Positions 1-7,621 of a DNA stretch of 64,000 bases are shown here, one piece after another. The stretch comes from Chryseobacterium kimseyorum (lineage in GTDB: Bacteria; Bacteroidota; Bacteroidia; Flavobacteriales; Weeksellaceae). The DNA lies in assembly GCF_025971945.1 (NCBI RefSeq), contig NZ_JAPDHW010000005.1, positions 62,001 through 126,000 of the forward strand, read 5' to 3'. The stretch's first letter is position 1; every line of letters begins with the position of its first letter. The notes under the pieces are model-generated. The model had not been told where the DNA came from. It saw only the letters and a list, made by a program, of their open reading frames with translations, and did not search any database. The translations under genes and the position numbers were made by a program.

Positions 1-2430
1 TTTACCAGTTTCCGTCCTATTTTTCAACAGAATTTCATCACGATTTCATTTAATTACACCAACAGAAATTATTCACGATATTTATTTACTGGAAAACTGC
101 AGCATCAGCGTGAAAAATTCAGAATCGGGCTGAACTGGTTTATGGAAAACGACAACAAGAATGCACCGTTAGCTTTAAATTTATCTAAAGAAGACGAGCA
201 GATCTTAGCAGATGCCGGAAACGATCCTAACCAAATGTATGCCCCTTCTGGTGTGGTTGCAGAATATGATGTCAATAAAATACTGTACAGTCTTGTTCAG
301 GATACTAACGGTAATCATTATCAGTTTTCAACTGATGCGACCCAGACGTTATACCAAGTCTCATTTACTTATTTCGGTGCAAATTTAGGTGACTACAAAT
401 TGACGCAGACAACCAACAACGGTCGTGTTTTCGAATATGTAGGTCCCAATGCAGGTGATTACAGAGCCGTAAGAAAACTGCCTTCTCCTCAGAAAGCTCA
501 GGTTTACACCATGAATACTGAATATTTATTGAAGGATGGGAAAATTGGTGCAGATATTTCTTTAAGCAATTACGACCTTAATTTGTTTTCATCTAAAGAT
601 TCTGATCAGAATTTAGGATATGCCGCAAGAATTTTCGGGAACAAAACATTTACAAAAAACAACTGGAAAGGAACTCCAAGCTTTGAATATCAGTACATTG
701 ACAAGCAGTTCCACATTCTCGACCGTATCAACGATGTAGAATTCTCGAGAGATTTTAACTTAGCTCAGGAATTCAGCGGTAAAACTCAGAACAGATTTAT
801 CTTTAACTTTCTGAATAGATGGAACAACAAATCAGCTTTAAATTACCGTGTCAACTATCTTGACGAGCAGGATTCTTATAAAGGAATTAAAAATGATTTA
901 GACTTCAGCTGGATTAAGGGAAAATTTCTAACCAAAGGGAGTCTATCATATCTGGATACCAATGCTACTCTGCAAAACACAAAATTCATACGTGGCGGAG
1001 CTTCTTCCGAATACACCGGTGAAAAAGGAAGCTGGGCACTCGGCGGAAGCATGGAGCATAACGAAAAGAAATTTAATGAAACTCAGCTGATGGATGTGAC
1101 CAGTTTCAGCTGGAAAGAACTGTTCGTTCAAAAGAAAATCGGTGACAGTACGAGAACCAAACTTTTGGCTAAAATGTACATCAGAGATAATGACTCTGTG
1201 CGCGACAACCGACTGCAGAACATGAACAGGATTCTAGGTTTTATGGCAGAAAGTCAGTTGATTAAAACCGAAAAAACTACATTAAATGCTTTAATTCATT
1301 ACCGAAAATTTTTCTACAAAAATGAAGATGTAGATATGAATCAGAATAAAGATTTTGTCGTTGGAAACATTCTTTACAATCAGCAGCTCTTTAAAAACGG
1401 GATGCGTCTTCAGGCATTCTATGAATTAGGAAACGGACAGGAAGCGCAACGTGAATTTCAATATATAAAAGTTACCGACGGCCAGGGAATTTACAAATGG
1501 ACCGATTACAATGGTGACGGCATTCAGCAGCTGGATGAATTTGAAATTGCAGAATATTCAGATTTGGCTCAGTATATTAGGATCTACACAAATTCGGTCC
1601 GATACATTCCGTCCAACAAAAATAAGTTGCAGTTGTCATTATTCGTTAATCCGGCAATAGTTTTTAACTCTGAAAATAAATTTTTAAAACGCTGGAATTT
1701 TAATGTTTCATTAAATTCTCAAAACTCATATTTCAAAAGAGATAAAGTTTTGGTTCTAAATCCTTTTGAGAAAAGTGACGATCAGATTCTCAAGAATCAG
1801 AACATTTTAGCTTCCGTCCAATTTAATCCGACCGAAAAATCAGGCTGGAATGGAAACTACCGATTTATCGCCAACGACAACCTTATCAATGCGAATTTCA
1901 GTAACGAAGAGAGAAATCAGACCTCGCATTTCGTGAACCTTGGATATTGGTTTAATAAAGAATTCAGAGTCGACTGGGAAAACTCCGTTCACGACTTACA
2001 AAACTCTTCCCAGCTTTTTGCCACAAGAGATTACCGCTTGAATAATTTTGAGACGAAACCGAAAGCCACCTATAAATTTACTGACGCTATACAGGCTGAA
2101 TTTTCGTCTGCATACCGTGAAAAGAAAAGAGTGGACGGAGAAGAACTCCTGAAGGCTTTTGACATTACCGGAACGCTTCAGTGGGAGCGCAAGAAAACTT
2201 CCATTCGTGGAAATTTCTCTTTCATCAATAATGATTTCACCGGAAACAATTTCAGCATCGTAGGAAACCAAATGCTTGACGGTTTAAAGCCAGGGAAAAA
2301 CCAGGTTTGGAGCGTATTTGTACAGCAGGCAATTAATTCTTTCCTGCAGTTAAATCTAAATTACGAAGGCCGTAACTCGGGTGACCGTACGATTCATATT
2401 GGAAGTATGCAGGTGAAGGCGAGTTTTTAA
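1..2430 (+). CDS. Large outer-membrane beta-barrel-like protein, 3' part
   Basis: The reading frame is open from base 1, so the gene starts outside the window; about 809 residues are visible. An ATG at 142 is internal, because the same frame continues upstream without a stop. The protein is rich in alternating polar and aromatic beta-strand-like segments and ends in Phe, as outer-membrane barrels commonly do. An EF-hand or dockerin-like calcium loop (DYNGDGIQQLDEFE) lies at about residue 500 of the visible part (base 1504). No TonB box or plug can be seen in this portion. I do not recognise a named family. A large flavobacterial surface or outer-membrane protein is the likely class; substrate and role are unknown. 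Confidence 0.7.
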   Translation, partial: FTSFRPIFQQNFITISFNYTNRNYSRYLFTGKLQHQREKFRIGLNWFMENDNKNAPLALNLSKEDEQILADAGNDPNQMYAPSGVVAEYDVNKILYSLVQDTNGNHYQFSTDATQTLYQVSFTYFGANLGDYKLTQTTNNGRVFEYVGPNAGDYRAVRKLPSPQKAQVYTMNTEYLLKDGKIGADISLSNYDLNLFSSKDSDQNLGYAARIFGNKTFTKNNWKGTPSFEYQYIDKQFHILDRINDVEFSRDFNLAQEFSGKTQNRFIFNFLNRWNNKSALNYRVNYLDEQDSYKGIKNDLDFSWIKGKFLTKGSLSYLDTNATLQNTKFIRGGASSEYTGEKGSWALGGSMEHNEKKFNETQLMDVTSFSWKELFVQKKIGDSTRTKLLAKMYIRDNDSVRDNRLQNMNRILGFMAESQLIKTEKTTLNALIHYRKFFYKNEDVDMNQNKDFVVGNILYNQQLFKNGMRLQAFYELGNGQEAQREFQYIKVTDGQGIYKWTDYNGDGIQQLDEFEIAEYSDLAQYIRIYTNSVRYIPSNKNKLQLSLFVNPAIVFNSENKFLKRWNFNVSLNSQNSYFKRDKVLVLNPFEKSDDQILKNQNILASVQFNPTEKSGWNGNYRFIANDNLINANFSNEERNQTSHFVNLGYWFNKEFRVDWENSVHDLQNSSQLFATRDYRLNNFETKPKATYKFTDAIQAEFSSAYREKKRVDGEELLKAFDITGTLQWERKKTSIRGNFSFINNDFTGNNFSIVGNQMLDGLKPGKNQVWSVFVQQAINSFLQLNLNYEGRNSGDRTIHIGSMQVKASF

Positions 2431-2487
2431 ATGATTAAGGTTATAAAAGAAAACAAGGTGAAATTTTCATTTCATGTGTTTTAAATT

Positions 2488-2848
2488 GAACCATTTCGTG
2501 GTTCTTTAAAATTCCGACAAACATATATCATCTTCTTATTGTCCATGGGTTTCACCCACGGCTATTGTTGTTGAACCACTTCGTGGTTCTTCAAAAATTA
2601 GATTGATGTACATTATCTTCTTATTGTCCATGGGTTTCACCCACGGCTATTTATATTGAACCACTTCGTGGTTCTGTGGAATTCTTACATAATTTCTTTG
2701 CTGCTTGTCTATGGGTTTCCACCTACAGATATTTATATTGAACCACTTCGTGGTTCTTCAAAAATTTGATTGACGTACATTATCTTCTTATTGTCCATGG
2801 GTTTCACCCACGGCTATTTATATTGAACCACTTCGTGGTTCTTCAAAA
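2488..2848. repeat. 85-bp tandem palindromic repeat array (5 units)
   Basis: The hairpin-forming sequence GAACCACTTCGTGGTTC begins at 2488 (one mismatch), 2573, 2658, 2740 and 2825, giving periods of 85, 85, 82 and 85 bp. Between copies sits a second small palindrome, TGGGTTTCACCCA, at about 2546, 2631, 2713 (diverged) and 2798. The units are noncoding and lie between the barrel gene and the riboswitch operon. The array could be a REP/BIME-like cluster or a minisatellite. Confidence 0.85.
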
Positions 2849-2868
2849 TCTTTAATCTAACATCTATC

Positions 2869-2956
2869 ACCCAAATTTTAAATTTGGGTCCTTTCACTTT
2901 TCACTTGGCTCTTTTTACTTTTTACCTTTTACTTTTTACTTTTTACTTTTTACTTT
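2869..2956. repeat. Small palindrome and TTTTTAC heptamer repeat
   Basis: A perfect palindrome with 10-bp arms (ACCCAAATTT / AAATTTGGGT) lies at 2869-2889. It is followed at 2911-2956 by about six tandem heptamers of the TTTTTAC type, one of them variant. The preceding ACTTGGCTC motif recurs on the opposite strand at 28317-28346. Confidence 0.7.
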
Positions 2957-2977
2957 CCTCTTAAACCTCCTTTTCCC

Positions 2978-2985
2978 TATATTTG
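2978..2985 (+). promoter_or_regulatory. Candidate -7 promoter box for the riboswitch operon
   Basis: TATATTTG fits the Bacteroidota -7 consensus TAnnTTTG and ends 14 bases before the riboswitch, which places the transcript start just upstream of the aptamer. I found no clear -33 TTG at the usual distance. Confidence 0.5.
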
Positions 2986-2999
2986 TTCAGTAATAAAAT

Positions 3000-3067
3000 A
3001 CACGGGGTGCCGAAAGGCTGAGATCATACCCGATGACCTGATTTGGATAATGCCAACGTAGGGATGT
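3000..3067 (+). promoter_or_regulatory. TPP riboswitch (THI element)
   Basis: The aptamer core is recognisable in order: GGGGTGC at 3004, GGCTGAGA at about 3016, CCTGAT at about 3037, GGATAATGCC at about 3046 and the closing GGGATGT ending at 3067. The terminal ACA at 3000-3002 can pair with TGT at 3065-3067. TPP riboswitches turn down thiamine genes when thiamine pyrophosphate is plentiful. An 83-nt leader follows before the first ATG at 3151. No intrinsic terminator is evident in that leader, so control is probably at translation initiation. Confidence 0.93.
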
Positions 3068-3150
3068 CTGCTTAAAATATTTTCATTTTATGCTTTAGTC
3101 GTTCGCATGCTTATCTGTGGTCTGAACTGAATAAATCAACATAAAATAAA

Positions 3151-3873
3151 ATGGAAGTAACAAAGTATTCCGGAGAACTTATCCCCCAACAAGACAAAGA
3201 CTGGCAAGGAAGACCCGAGTGGTTTTTCAACCGTGAACATACCGATACTTACGAATTGTGGTATGAAGGCCGGTACAAACGTGCCGAAATCTGGCAGAAA
3301 AAAGTCATGGAACAGCTCGTTTCCAAAGATCAGAGAGTAAAAACTTTATTAGAATTCGGTTGTGGCACTACCCGATTTACCCGCTGGTGGAAAAACATCG
3401 GGATTGAAGCAACGGGCGGAGATATTTCTCCTTTAATGTTGTCTCAGGCCGTTCATCTTTTTGAAGGCGATCTGGTGATGGCAGATTCTCATTTTATGCC
3501 TTTTAAAGATCACACTTTCGACTCACTGGCATTCATCACCACATTTGAATATTACAAAGATCCTGTAAAAGTTATTCGCGAGGCGGCACGTGTTGCCAGG
3601 TACGGAATTGCGATGGGAATGATGAACAGAAATTCGCCGAAAGTTGCAAGGAGGCGCGTGCAGCAGTTATTTGGGAAAAACCCTTTCTATGTAACCGCAA
3701 CTTTTTACACACCAAAAATGCTGACCGAAATTATCGAAAGAGCTCTGGTCGGAAGAAAATATACGATCGAATGGACTTGTACAGGGCTTCCGAAATGGTT
3801 TCCAGTTCAACAATGGAATGTTCCCATCGGTGATTTCTTTGGACTTTACATTCAACTAAATGATGTGGAATGA
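3151..3873 (+). CDS. Class I SAM-dependent methyltransferase, first gene of TPP-riboswitch operon
   Basis: This is a 240-residue cytosolic protein with a Rossmann-type SAM-binding motif I (LEFGCGTTRF, residues 67-76), a likely acidic motif II region (GGDIS, 89-93) and an acidic/aromatic motif near 130 (ITTFEYY). It belongs to the broad Methyltransf_11 type; the substrate cannot be read from the sequence. It is the first gene after a TPP riboswitch. Its stop overlaps the next start by four bases (ATGA), which implies translational coupling. A Trm112-like protein, a family known elsewhere to activate methyltransferases, is encoded three genes downstream. An enzyme acting on a thiamine-related compound or on a tRNA/protein are both open possibilities. 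Confidence 0.8.
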   Translation: MEVTKYSGELIPQQDKDWQGRPEWFFNREHTDTYELWYEGRYKRAEIWQKKVMEQLVSKDQRVKTLLEFGCGTTRFTRWWKNIGIEATGGDISPLMLSQAVHLFEGDLVMADSHFMPFKDHTFDSLAFITTFEYYKDPVKVIREAARVARYGIAMGMMNRNSPKVARRRVQQLFGKNPFYVTATFYTPKMLTEIIERALVGRKYTIEWTCTGLPKWFPVQQWNVPIGDFFGLYIQLNDVE

Positions 3874-4919
3874 GTGATACTTTAGGCAAAATAAATCATT
3901 CTCAATTTGAAGATTTTCTGAAGCAACGATGCGGTAAGGAACGTGATGAAGTGCTCGTAGGTCCCGAGTTTGGCGTCGATGTTTCCGTAGTAGATCTGCA
4001 TGACGGAAAAGCAATGGCTATGACGAGTGATCCGCTGTCTTTAATTCCATCTTTGGGTTTGGAAGAATCGTCGTGGCTGTCGGTACATCTGATGGCTAAT
4101 GATATGGCAACAACAGGTTTTGCACCGATGTTTGGGCAGGTTGTTTTAAATCTTCCTGCTCAGCTTTCAAAAAATGATTTTGAAATTTATTGGAATTACA
4201 TTCATCAGTTCTGTAAAGATATTGGTGTAAGCATTACCGGCGGACATACTGGTTTCATCGAAGGACAGAATTCTACTATTGCAGGCGGTGGAACTTTTAT
4301 AACCATTGCTCCGAAAGAAGAAATTCTGGTTTCAAAATATTCAAATGTTGGCGATGTAATTTTAGTGACTAAAACAAGTGCGCTTTCATCAACAGCCATT
4401 TTAGCGATGAGTTTCCCAGAAACGGTTAAAAATAAAATCGGGAAAGAGTTTTTCTATTCTGCCTCCGCTTCTTTTTATGAAACCTCATCTTTGAAAGACG
4501 CTTTGACCGCGGTGCAGACTGAAAACTCAGGCGTAACAGCCATGCACGATGTGACAGAAGGTGGAGTTTTGGGAGCGATTTACGAATTAGTAATCGCATC
4601 AGGAAACGGCGCTGAAATTTTTAATGAAAAACTTCCAGTTGGTGAAGTTCAAAATGCAGTGTGTAATCTATTTTCGTTAGATCCTAGATATTGTATCGGC
4701 GCCGGTTCGATGATTATCACCTGTAAAAAGGAGAAAGCTTCGGAAATTATATCGAGACTGGAAGCGAATCATATTCCCTGTACAGAAGTTGGAGTGGTGA
4801 CCGAAAAAAATCTTGGAATTAGATTAATTGAAAACGAAAAAGCAAGTGACTTAATCTACTGCGAGGAAGATCCTTACTGGAATGCTTTTTTTAATGCTTA
4901 CAAAAACGGGTGGAAATAA
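3870..4919 (+). CDS. AIR synthase-related (PurM superfamily, HypE/ThiL-like) protein
   Basis: This 349-residue protein follows the PurM/HypE/ThiL two-domain plan. The N-terminal GPEFGVDVSVV (31-41) stands where relatives carry a GDDAA-type metal/nucleotide motif. The segment TSDPLSLIPSLG (52-63) leads to ANDMATTG (76-83), followed by a glycine-rich ITGGHTG (122-128). The C-terminal domain contains HDVTEGGVLGAIYEL (226-240). There is no C-terminal PRIC-type cysteine motif as in HypE. In this superfamily ThiL phosphorylates thiamine monophosphate, so the riboswitch and the ThiE-like neighbour suggest a thiamine-phosphate or related ATP-dependent step. This is inference, because the sequence looks closer to HypE-like than to classical ThiL. 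The next gene starts within its stop codon (TAATG). Confidence 0.75.
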   Translation: MSDTLGKINHSQFEDFLKQRCGKERDEVLVGPEFGVDVSVVDLHDGKAMAMTSDPLSLIPSLGLEESSWLSVHLMANDMATTGFAPMFGQVVLNLPAQLSKNDFEIYWNYIHQFCKDIGVSITGGHTGFIEGQNSTIAGGGTFITIAPKEEILVSKYSNVGDVILVTKTSALSSTAILAMSFPETVKNKIGKEFFYSASASFYETSSLKDALTAVQTENSGVTAMHDVTEGGVLGAIYELVIASGNGAEIFNEKLPVGEVQNAVCNLFSLDPRYCIGAGSMIITCKKEKASEIISRLEANHIPCTEVGVVTEKNLGIRLIENEKASDLIYCEEDPYWNAFFNAYKNGWK

Positions 4920-5548
4920 TGAGAAAATTAACCATACAATCCCGAATTTATTTAATCATTGATCCCTCGATGGATCAGGAAATTCTCTTTTCTAAATTCA
5001 ATCTAATTGTACAGGAAAAAATAGCAGCCATTCAGATCTGGGACCATTTTAAAGACAATCAGAATCTTGAAGAACTGCTTTTAAAAATTTATGCAAAAAC
5101 TTCTTTACATAAAATTCCTTTACTCATTAATAACCGCTGGGAAATTCTAAAACAAATTCCGCTGGATGGAATTCACTTCGATGAAATTCCTGAAAACTTT
5201 AATCAAATCAAAAAAGAAATCAACCGTGATTTTATTACTGGAATTACCTGCAACAATGACCTTGCAACGATTGAATATGCTGAAGAACATCATTTCGATT
5301 ATATTTCTTTCTGCTCGATGTTTCCATCTCAAACAGCAAACAGCTGTGAGCTGGTCAGTTTTGAAACTGTTCAGAAAGCGAAAAGTATTTTTAGCGGGAA
5401 AATTTTTCTTGCGGGAGGAATTGATTTAAATACAATTGAAAATTTAGACAAATTAGATTATGACGGAATCGCTGTGGTCTCAGGAATTATGAGTGCAGAT
5501 AATCCGTCAGAAACTATTAAAGAGTATCAACAAAAAATTAAAAAGTAA
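4919..5548 (+). CDS. ThiE/TenI-like thiamine phosphate synthase family protein
   Basis: I chose ATG 4919, which overlaps the previous stop, over an in-frame GTG at 4910. The 209-residue protein has the TIM-barrel pattern of ThiE/TenI: LLINNRWEI in place of the INDR strand, DGIHFDE where ThiE has DGVHLGQ-D, then ITCNNDLATIEYAEEH, a phosphate-loop-like FPSQT, FLAGGID and AVVSGIM near the C-terminus. The GQxD pyrophosphate/metal motif typical of true ThiE is missing. It may therefore be a TenI-type aminotransferase/isomerase or a diverged synthase. Control by the TPP riboswitch supports a thiazole or thiamine role. The Trm112-like gene follows after three bases. Confidence 0.75.
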   Translation: MRKLTIQSRIYLIIDPSMDQEILFSKFNLIVQEKIAAIQIWDHFKDNQNLEELLLKIYAKTSLHKIPLLINNRWEILKQIPLDGIHFDEIPENFNQIKKEINRDFITGITCNNDLATIEYAEEHHFDYISFCSMFPSQTANSCELVSFETVQKAKSIFSGKIFLAGGIDLNTIENLDKLDYDGIAVVSGIMSADNPSETIKEYQQKIKK

Positions 5549-5551
5549 AAA

Positions 5552-5818
5552 ATGAGAATAAAAACCATTGAAAAATTATGCTGTCCCTTTGACAGATCAG
5601 ATTTAGATTTAACCATTATTTCGCAGGATGAAACTGAAAATATTATGGAAGGCTTACTGATCTGCGACAACTGCAAAAGAGTCTACCCAATCATCAGTGG
5701 AATCCCGATTATGTCACCTGACGAATACCGTGAATTTAAGCTGGAACAGCCCGTTTTAGAACGCTGGGAAAAACATCTGGAAGGAAAAAAAGTCGAGAAT
5801 TTCAGGCTGATTTCGTAA
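5552..5818 (+). CDS. Trm112-like zinc-ribbon protein
   Basis: This is an 88-residue protein of the Trm112/YcaR (UPF0434) type. The C-terminal knuckle CDNC (38-41), followed by KRVYPIISGIPIM, is typical. The N-terminal knuckle is CCPFD (10-14) rather than CPxC, so one metal ligand may be replaced by Asp. In eukaryotes and archaea Trm112 is an obligate partner of several methyltransferases acting on tRNA, rRNA and release factors. Its place as last gene of an operon that begins with a methyltransferase suggests a holoenzyme pair. The link to thiamine is inferred only from the shared riboswitch. Confidence 0.78.
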   Translation: MRIKTIEKLCCPFDRSDLDLTIISQDETENIMEGLLICDNCKRVYPIISGIPIMSPDEYREFKLEQPVLERWEKHLEGKKVENFRLIS

Positions 5819-5866
5819 CGATAACAGCAATAGATAATTTCAAAATGCTGAAAGTTTAGAATTTCG

Positions 5867-5874
5867 TAAATTTG
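5867..5874 (+). promoter_or_regulatory. Candidate -7 box of dusB
   Basis: TAAATTTG matches TAnnTTTG and ends only four bases before the dusB ATG. A transcript started at the usual distance would be nearly or fully leaderless. No convincing -33 TTG is present. Confidence 0.45.
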
Positions 5875-5878
5875 CAGC

Positions 5879-6886
5879 ATGATAAAAATAGGCAACATAG
5901 AACTGCCGGAATTTCCGCTTTTGCTTGCACCAATGGAAGATGTGAGCGATCCGCCGTACAGAAGACTGTGCAAATTGCATGGTGCAGATATGATGTATTC
6001 AGAATTTATCTCTTCTGAAGGCTTGATTCGTGATGCGATGAAGAGCAGAAAGAAGCTGGATATTTTCGATTATGAGAGACCTGTAGGAATCCAGATTTTT
6101 GGTGGCGACGAGGAAGCAATGGCGATGTCTGCAAGAATTGTAGAGACCGTAAACCCTGATTTGGTGGACATCAATTTTGGCTGTCCGGTAAAAAAAGTGG
6201 TTTGTAAAGGTGCCGGAGCCGGAGTTTTGAAAGATGTTGATATGATGGTGCGTCTGACGAAAGCTGTGGTAAGTTCAACAAGTCTTCCCGTTACGGTAAA
6301 AACCCGTTTGGGATGGGACAGCAATTCAATTAATATTGATGAGGTTGCAGAACGTCTTCAGGAAACTGGCATCAAAGCGCTGACTATTCATGCGAGAACG
6401 CGTGGGCAGATGTACAAAGGTGAAGCCGACTGGGAACACATCTCAAGAATTAAGCAAAACCCGAATATCGAAATTCCAATTTTTGGAAACGGTGACATCG
6501 ATTCGCCTGAAAAAGCTTTGGAATATAAAAATAAATACGCCTGCGACGGAATTATGATTGGCCGTGCTGCTATCGGTTATCCTTGGATTTTTAATGAAAT
6601 CAAACATTTCTTTGCAACCGGAGAACATTTGGATGCACCAACCATTTCAGACCGACTTTTAGCGGTTCGTCAACACGCAGAATGGAGTGCAGAATGGAAA
6701 GGTGAAAAATTGGGATTAATTGAAATGAGACAGCATTACAGCAATTATTTCAGAGGAATTCCACATTTTAAAGATTTCAGAAGAAAGTTTCTTGAAGTTT
6801 ATTCTTTAGAGGAAATGGATGAAGTGATCAAGGAGACACAGGAGTTTTATGAGGAGTTTCAGGTGAATGCTGAGGCTAAGGTTTAG
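5879..6886 (+). CDS. dusB: tRNA-dihydrouridine synthase (DusB type)
   Basis: This 335-residue FMN-dependent enzyme reduces uridines in the D-loop of tRNA. The N-terminal barrel carries LLLAPMEDVSDPPYRRL (14-30) and the active-site segment INFGCPVKKVVCKGAGAG (98-115), with the expected catalytic Cys at 102. VTVKTRLGWD and IHARTRGQMYKGEADW follow, then the FMN-phosphate region FGNGDI and DGIMIGRAAIGYPWIF. Length and motif order are normal for the family. It stands as its own transcription unit, with a -7-like box next to the start and a strong terminator after it. Confidence 0.95.
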   Translation: MIKIGNIELPEFPLLLAPMEDVSDPPYRRLCKLHGADMMYSEFISSEGLIRDAMKSRKKLDIFDYERPVGIQIFGGDEEAMAMSARIVETVNPDLVDINFGCPVKKVVCKGAGAGVLKDVDMMVRLTKAVVSSTSLPVTVKTRLGWDSNSINIDEVAERLQETGIKALTIHARTRGQMYKGEADWEHISRIKQNPNIEIPIFGNGDIDSPEKALEYKNKYACDGIMIGRAAIGYPWIFNEIKHFFATGEHLDAPTISDRLLAVRQHAEWSAEWKGEKLGLIEMRQHYSNYFRGIPHFKDFRRKFLEVYSLEEMDEVIKETQEFYEEFQVNAEAKV

Positions 6887-7001
6887 GTTAATTTTTAACC
6901 ATTAGGGTCTGTTCAGAATTTTGTGATTGCTCAGACGAACTTCGCATTTAGGTACGAGAAATATATCTGTATTTCTCTCTTAATATAACTAAATATCAAC
7001 G

Positions 7002-7026
7002 CTGCCAGCGTTTTGAACGCTGGCAG
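7002..7026. repeat. Dispersed palindrome, copy 1
   Basis: CTGCCAGCGTT and AACGCTGGCAG form a near-continuous palindrome with a 3-nt centre. A second copy with one difference lies at 7530-7554; the two bracket the small gene at 7100-7414. Confidence 0.75.
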
Positions 7027-7037
7027 GGTTATGAGAT

Positions 7038-7077
7038 AAAAGCAAACCTATCAAAAATTTGATGGGTTTGCTTTTTT
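7038..7077. terminator. Bidirectional intrinsic terminator
   Basis: The stem AAGCAAACCTATCAAA / TTTGATGGGTTTGCTT (one G-T pair) has T-runs on both sides. It ends dusB on the plus strand and the small minus-strand gene at 7100-7414. Confidence 0.85.
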
Positions 7078-7099
7078 TAATTATTACTGGAATAATTTT

Positions 7100-7414
7100 T
7101 TATTTCTTAATATCAGTTTTTACATCCTGATACGTTTTTTCTACAGCATTAGCTCCTTTCTTCGCTGTTTTTTCTGTCCACTGTGCGCCCTGTTTTACAC
7201 CTTTTTTAGTGGCATCAGCACCTTTTTTGGCTGTTTCACCTGTCCATTTTGCTCCTTTCTGAACTCCTTTTTTGGTCGCCTGAGCTCCTTTCTTGGCGGT
7301 GTTTCCTACAGCCTTTGCGTCTTGTTTTACTGCTTCTTTTACCGTCTGTTTCTCCTGTGCACTGGCAGTAAATGAGATCATTAAAACAGCCAGTATTGAA
7401 ATTACTTTTTTCAT
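7100..7414 (-). CDS. Small secreted Lys/Ala-rich repeat protein
   Basis: This 104-residue protein has a signal peptide (MKKVISILAVLMISFTASAQ) and then about three copies of a roughly 22-residue unit of the form TAKKGAxATKKGVxxGAxWT. The third copy is degenerate (TAKKGANAVEKTY). The mature part is very basic and lacks cysteines. The pattern recalls Lys/Ala-rich LEA or histone-H1-like repeats, but I do not recognise a family. It is a single gene with its own terminator and is flanked by two copies of a CTGCCAGCG palindrome. The repetitive codons could allow copy-number variation. Periplasmic or surface location is likely; function unknown. Confidence 0.75.
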   Translation of the reverse strand: MKKVISILAVLMISFTASAQEKQTVKEAVKQDAKAVGNTAKKGAQATKKGVQKGAKWTGETAKKGADATKKGVKQGAQWTEKTAKKGANAVEKTYQDVKTDIKK

Positions 7415-7529
7415 TGTATTTAAAAATTTAATTATTACTTTATCTTATTCAAAACAAATTATTCACATCCGTTTTCCGATCAAATCTGATTGCTTAGAAA
7501 TTGTTTCAGATAATAGTAACACTAAAACC

Positions 7530-7554
7530 CTGCCAGCATTTAAAACGCTGGCAG
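7530..7554. repeat. Dispersed palindrome, copy 2
   Basis: CTGCCAGCATT and AACGCTGGCAG match the element at 7002-7026 with one changed base in an arm. It lies upstream of the small minus-strand gene. Confidence 0.75.
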
Positions 7555-7586
7555 AGTTGAATATAGGTAATTGAAATATAGTAAAT

Positions 7587-7618
7587 AACAAACCCATCAG
7601 ATGGTGATGGGTTTGTTT
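7587..7618 (-). terminator. Terminator of the EEP-Lrp-deoC operon
   Basis: An ACAAACCCATCA / TGATGGGTTTGT stem lies directly beyond the deoC stop on the minus strand. T-rich sequence follows in that direction. Confidence 0.75.
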
Positions 7619-7621
7619 ATT

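Noticed and set aside
2488-2848. CRISPR array
   Set aside because: The repeats have the right spacing at first sight, but the 'spacers' are also repeats, the unit is 85 bp, and no cas gene is near.
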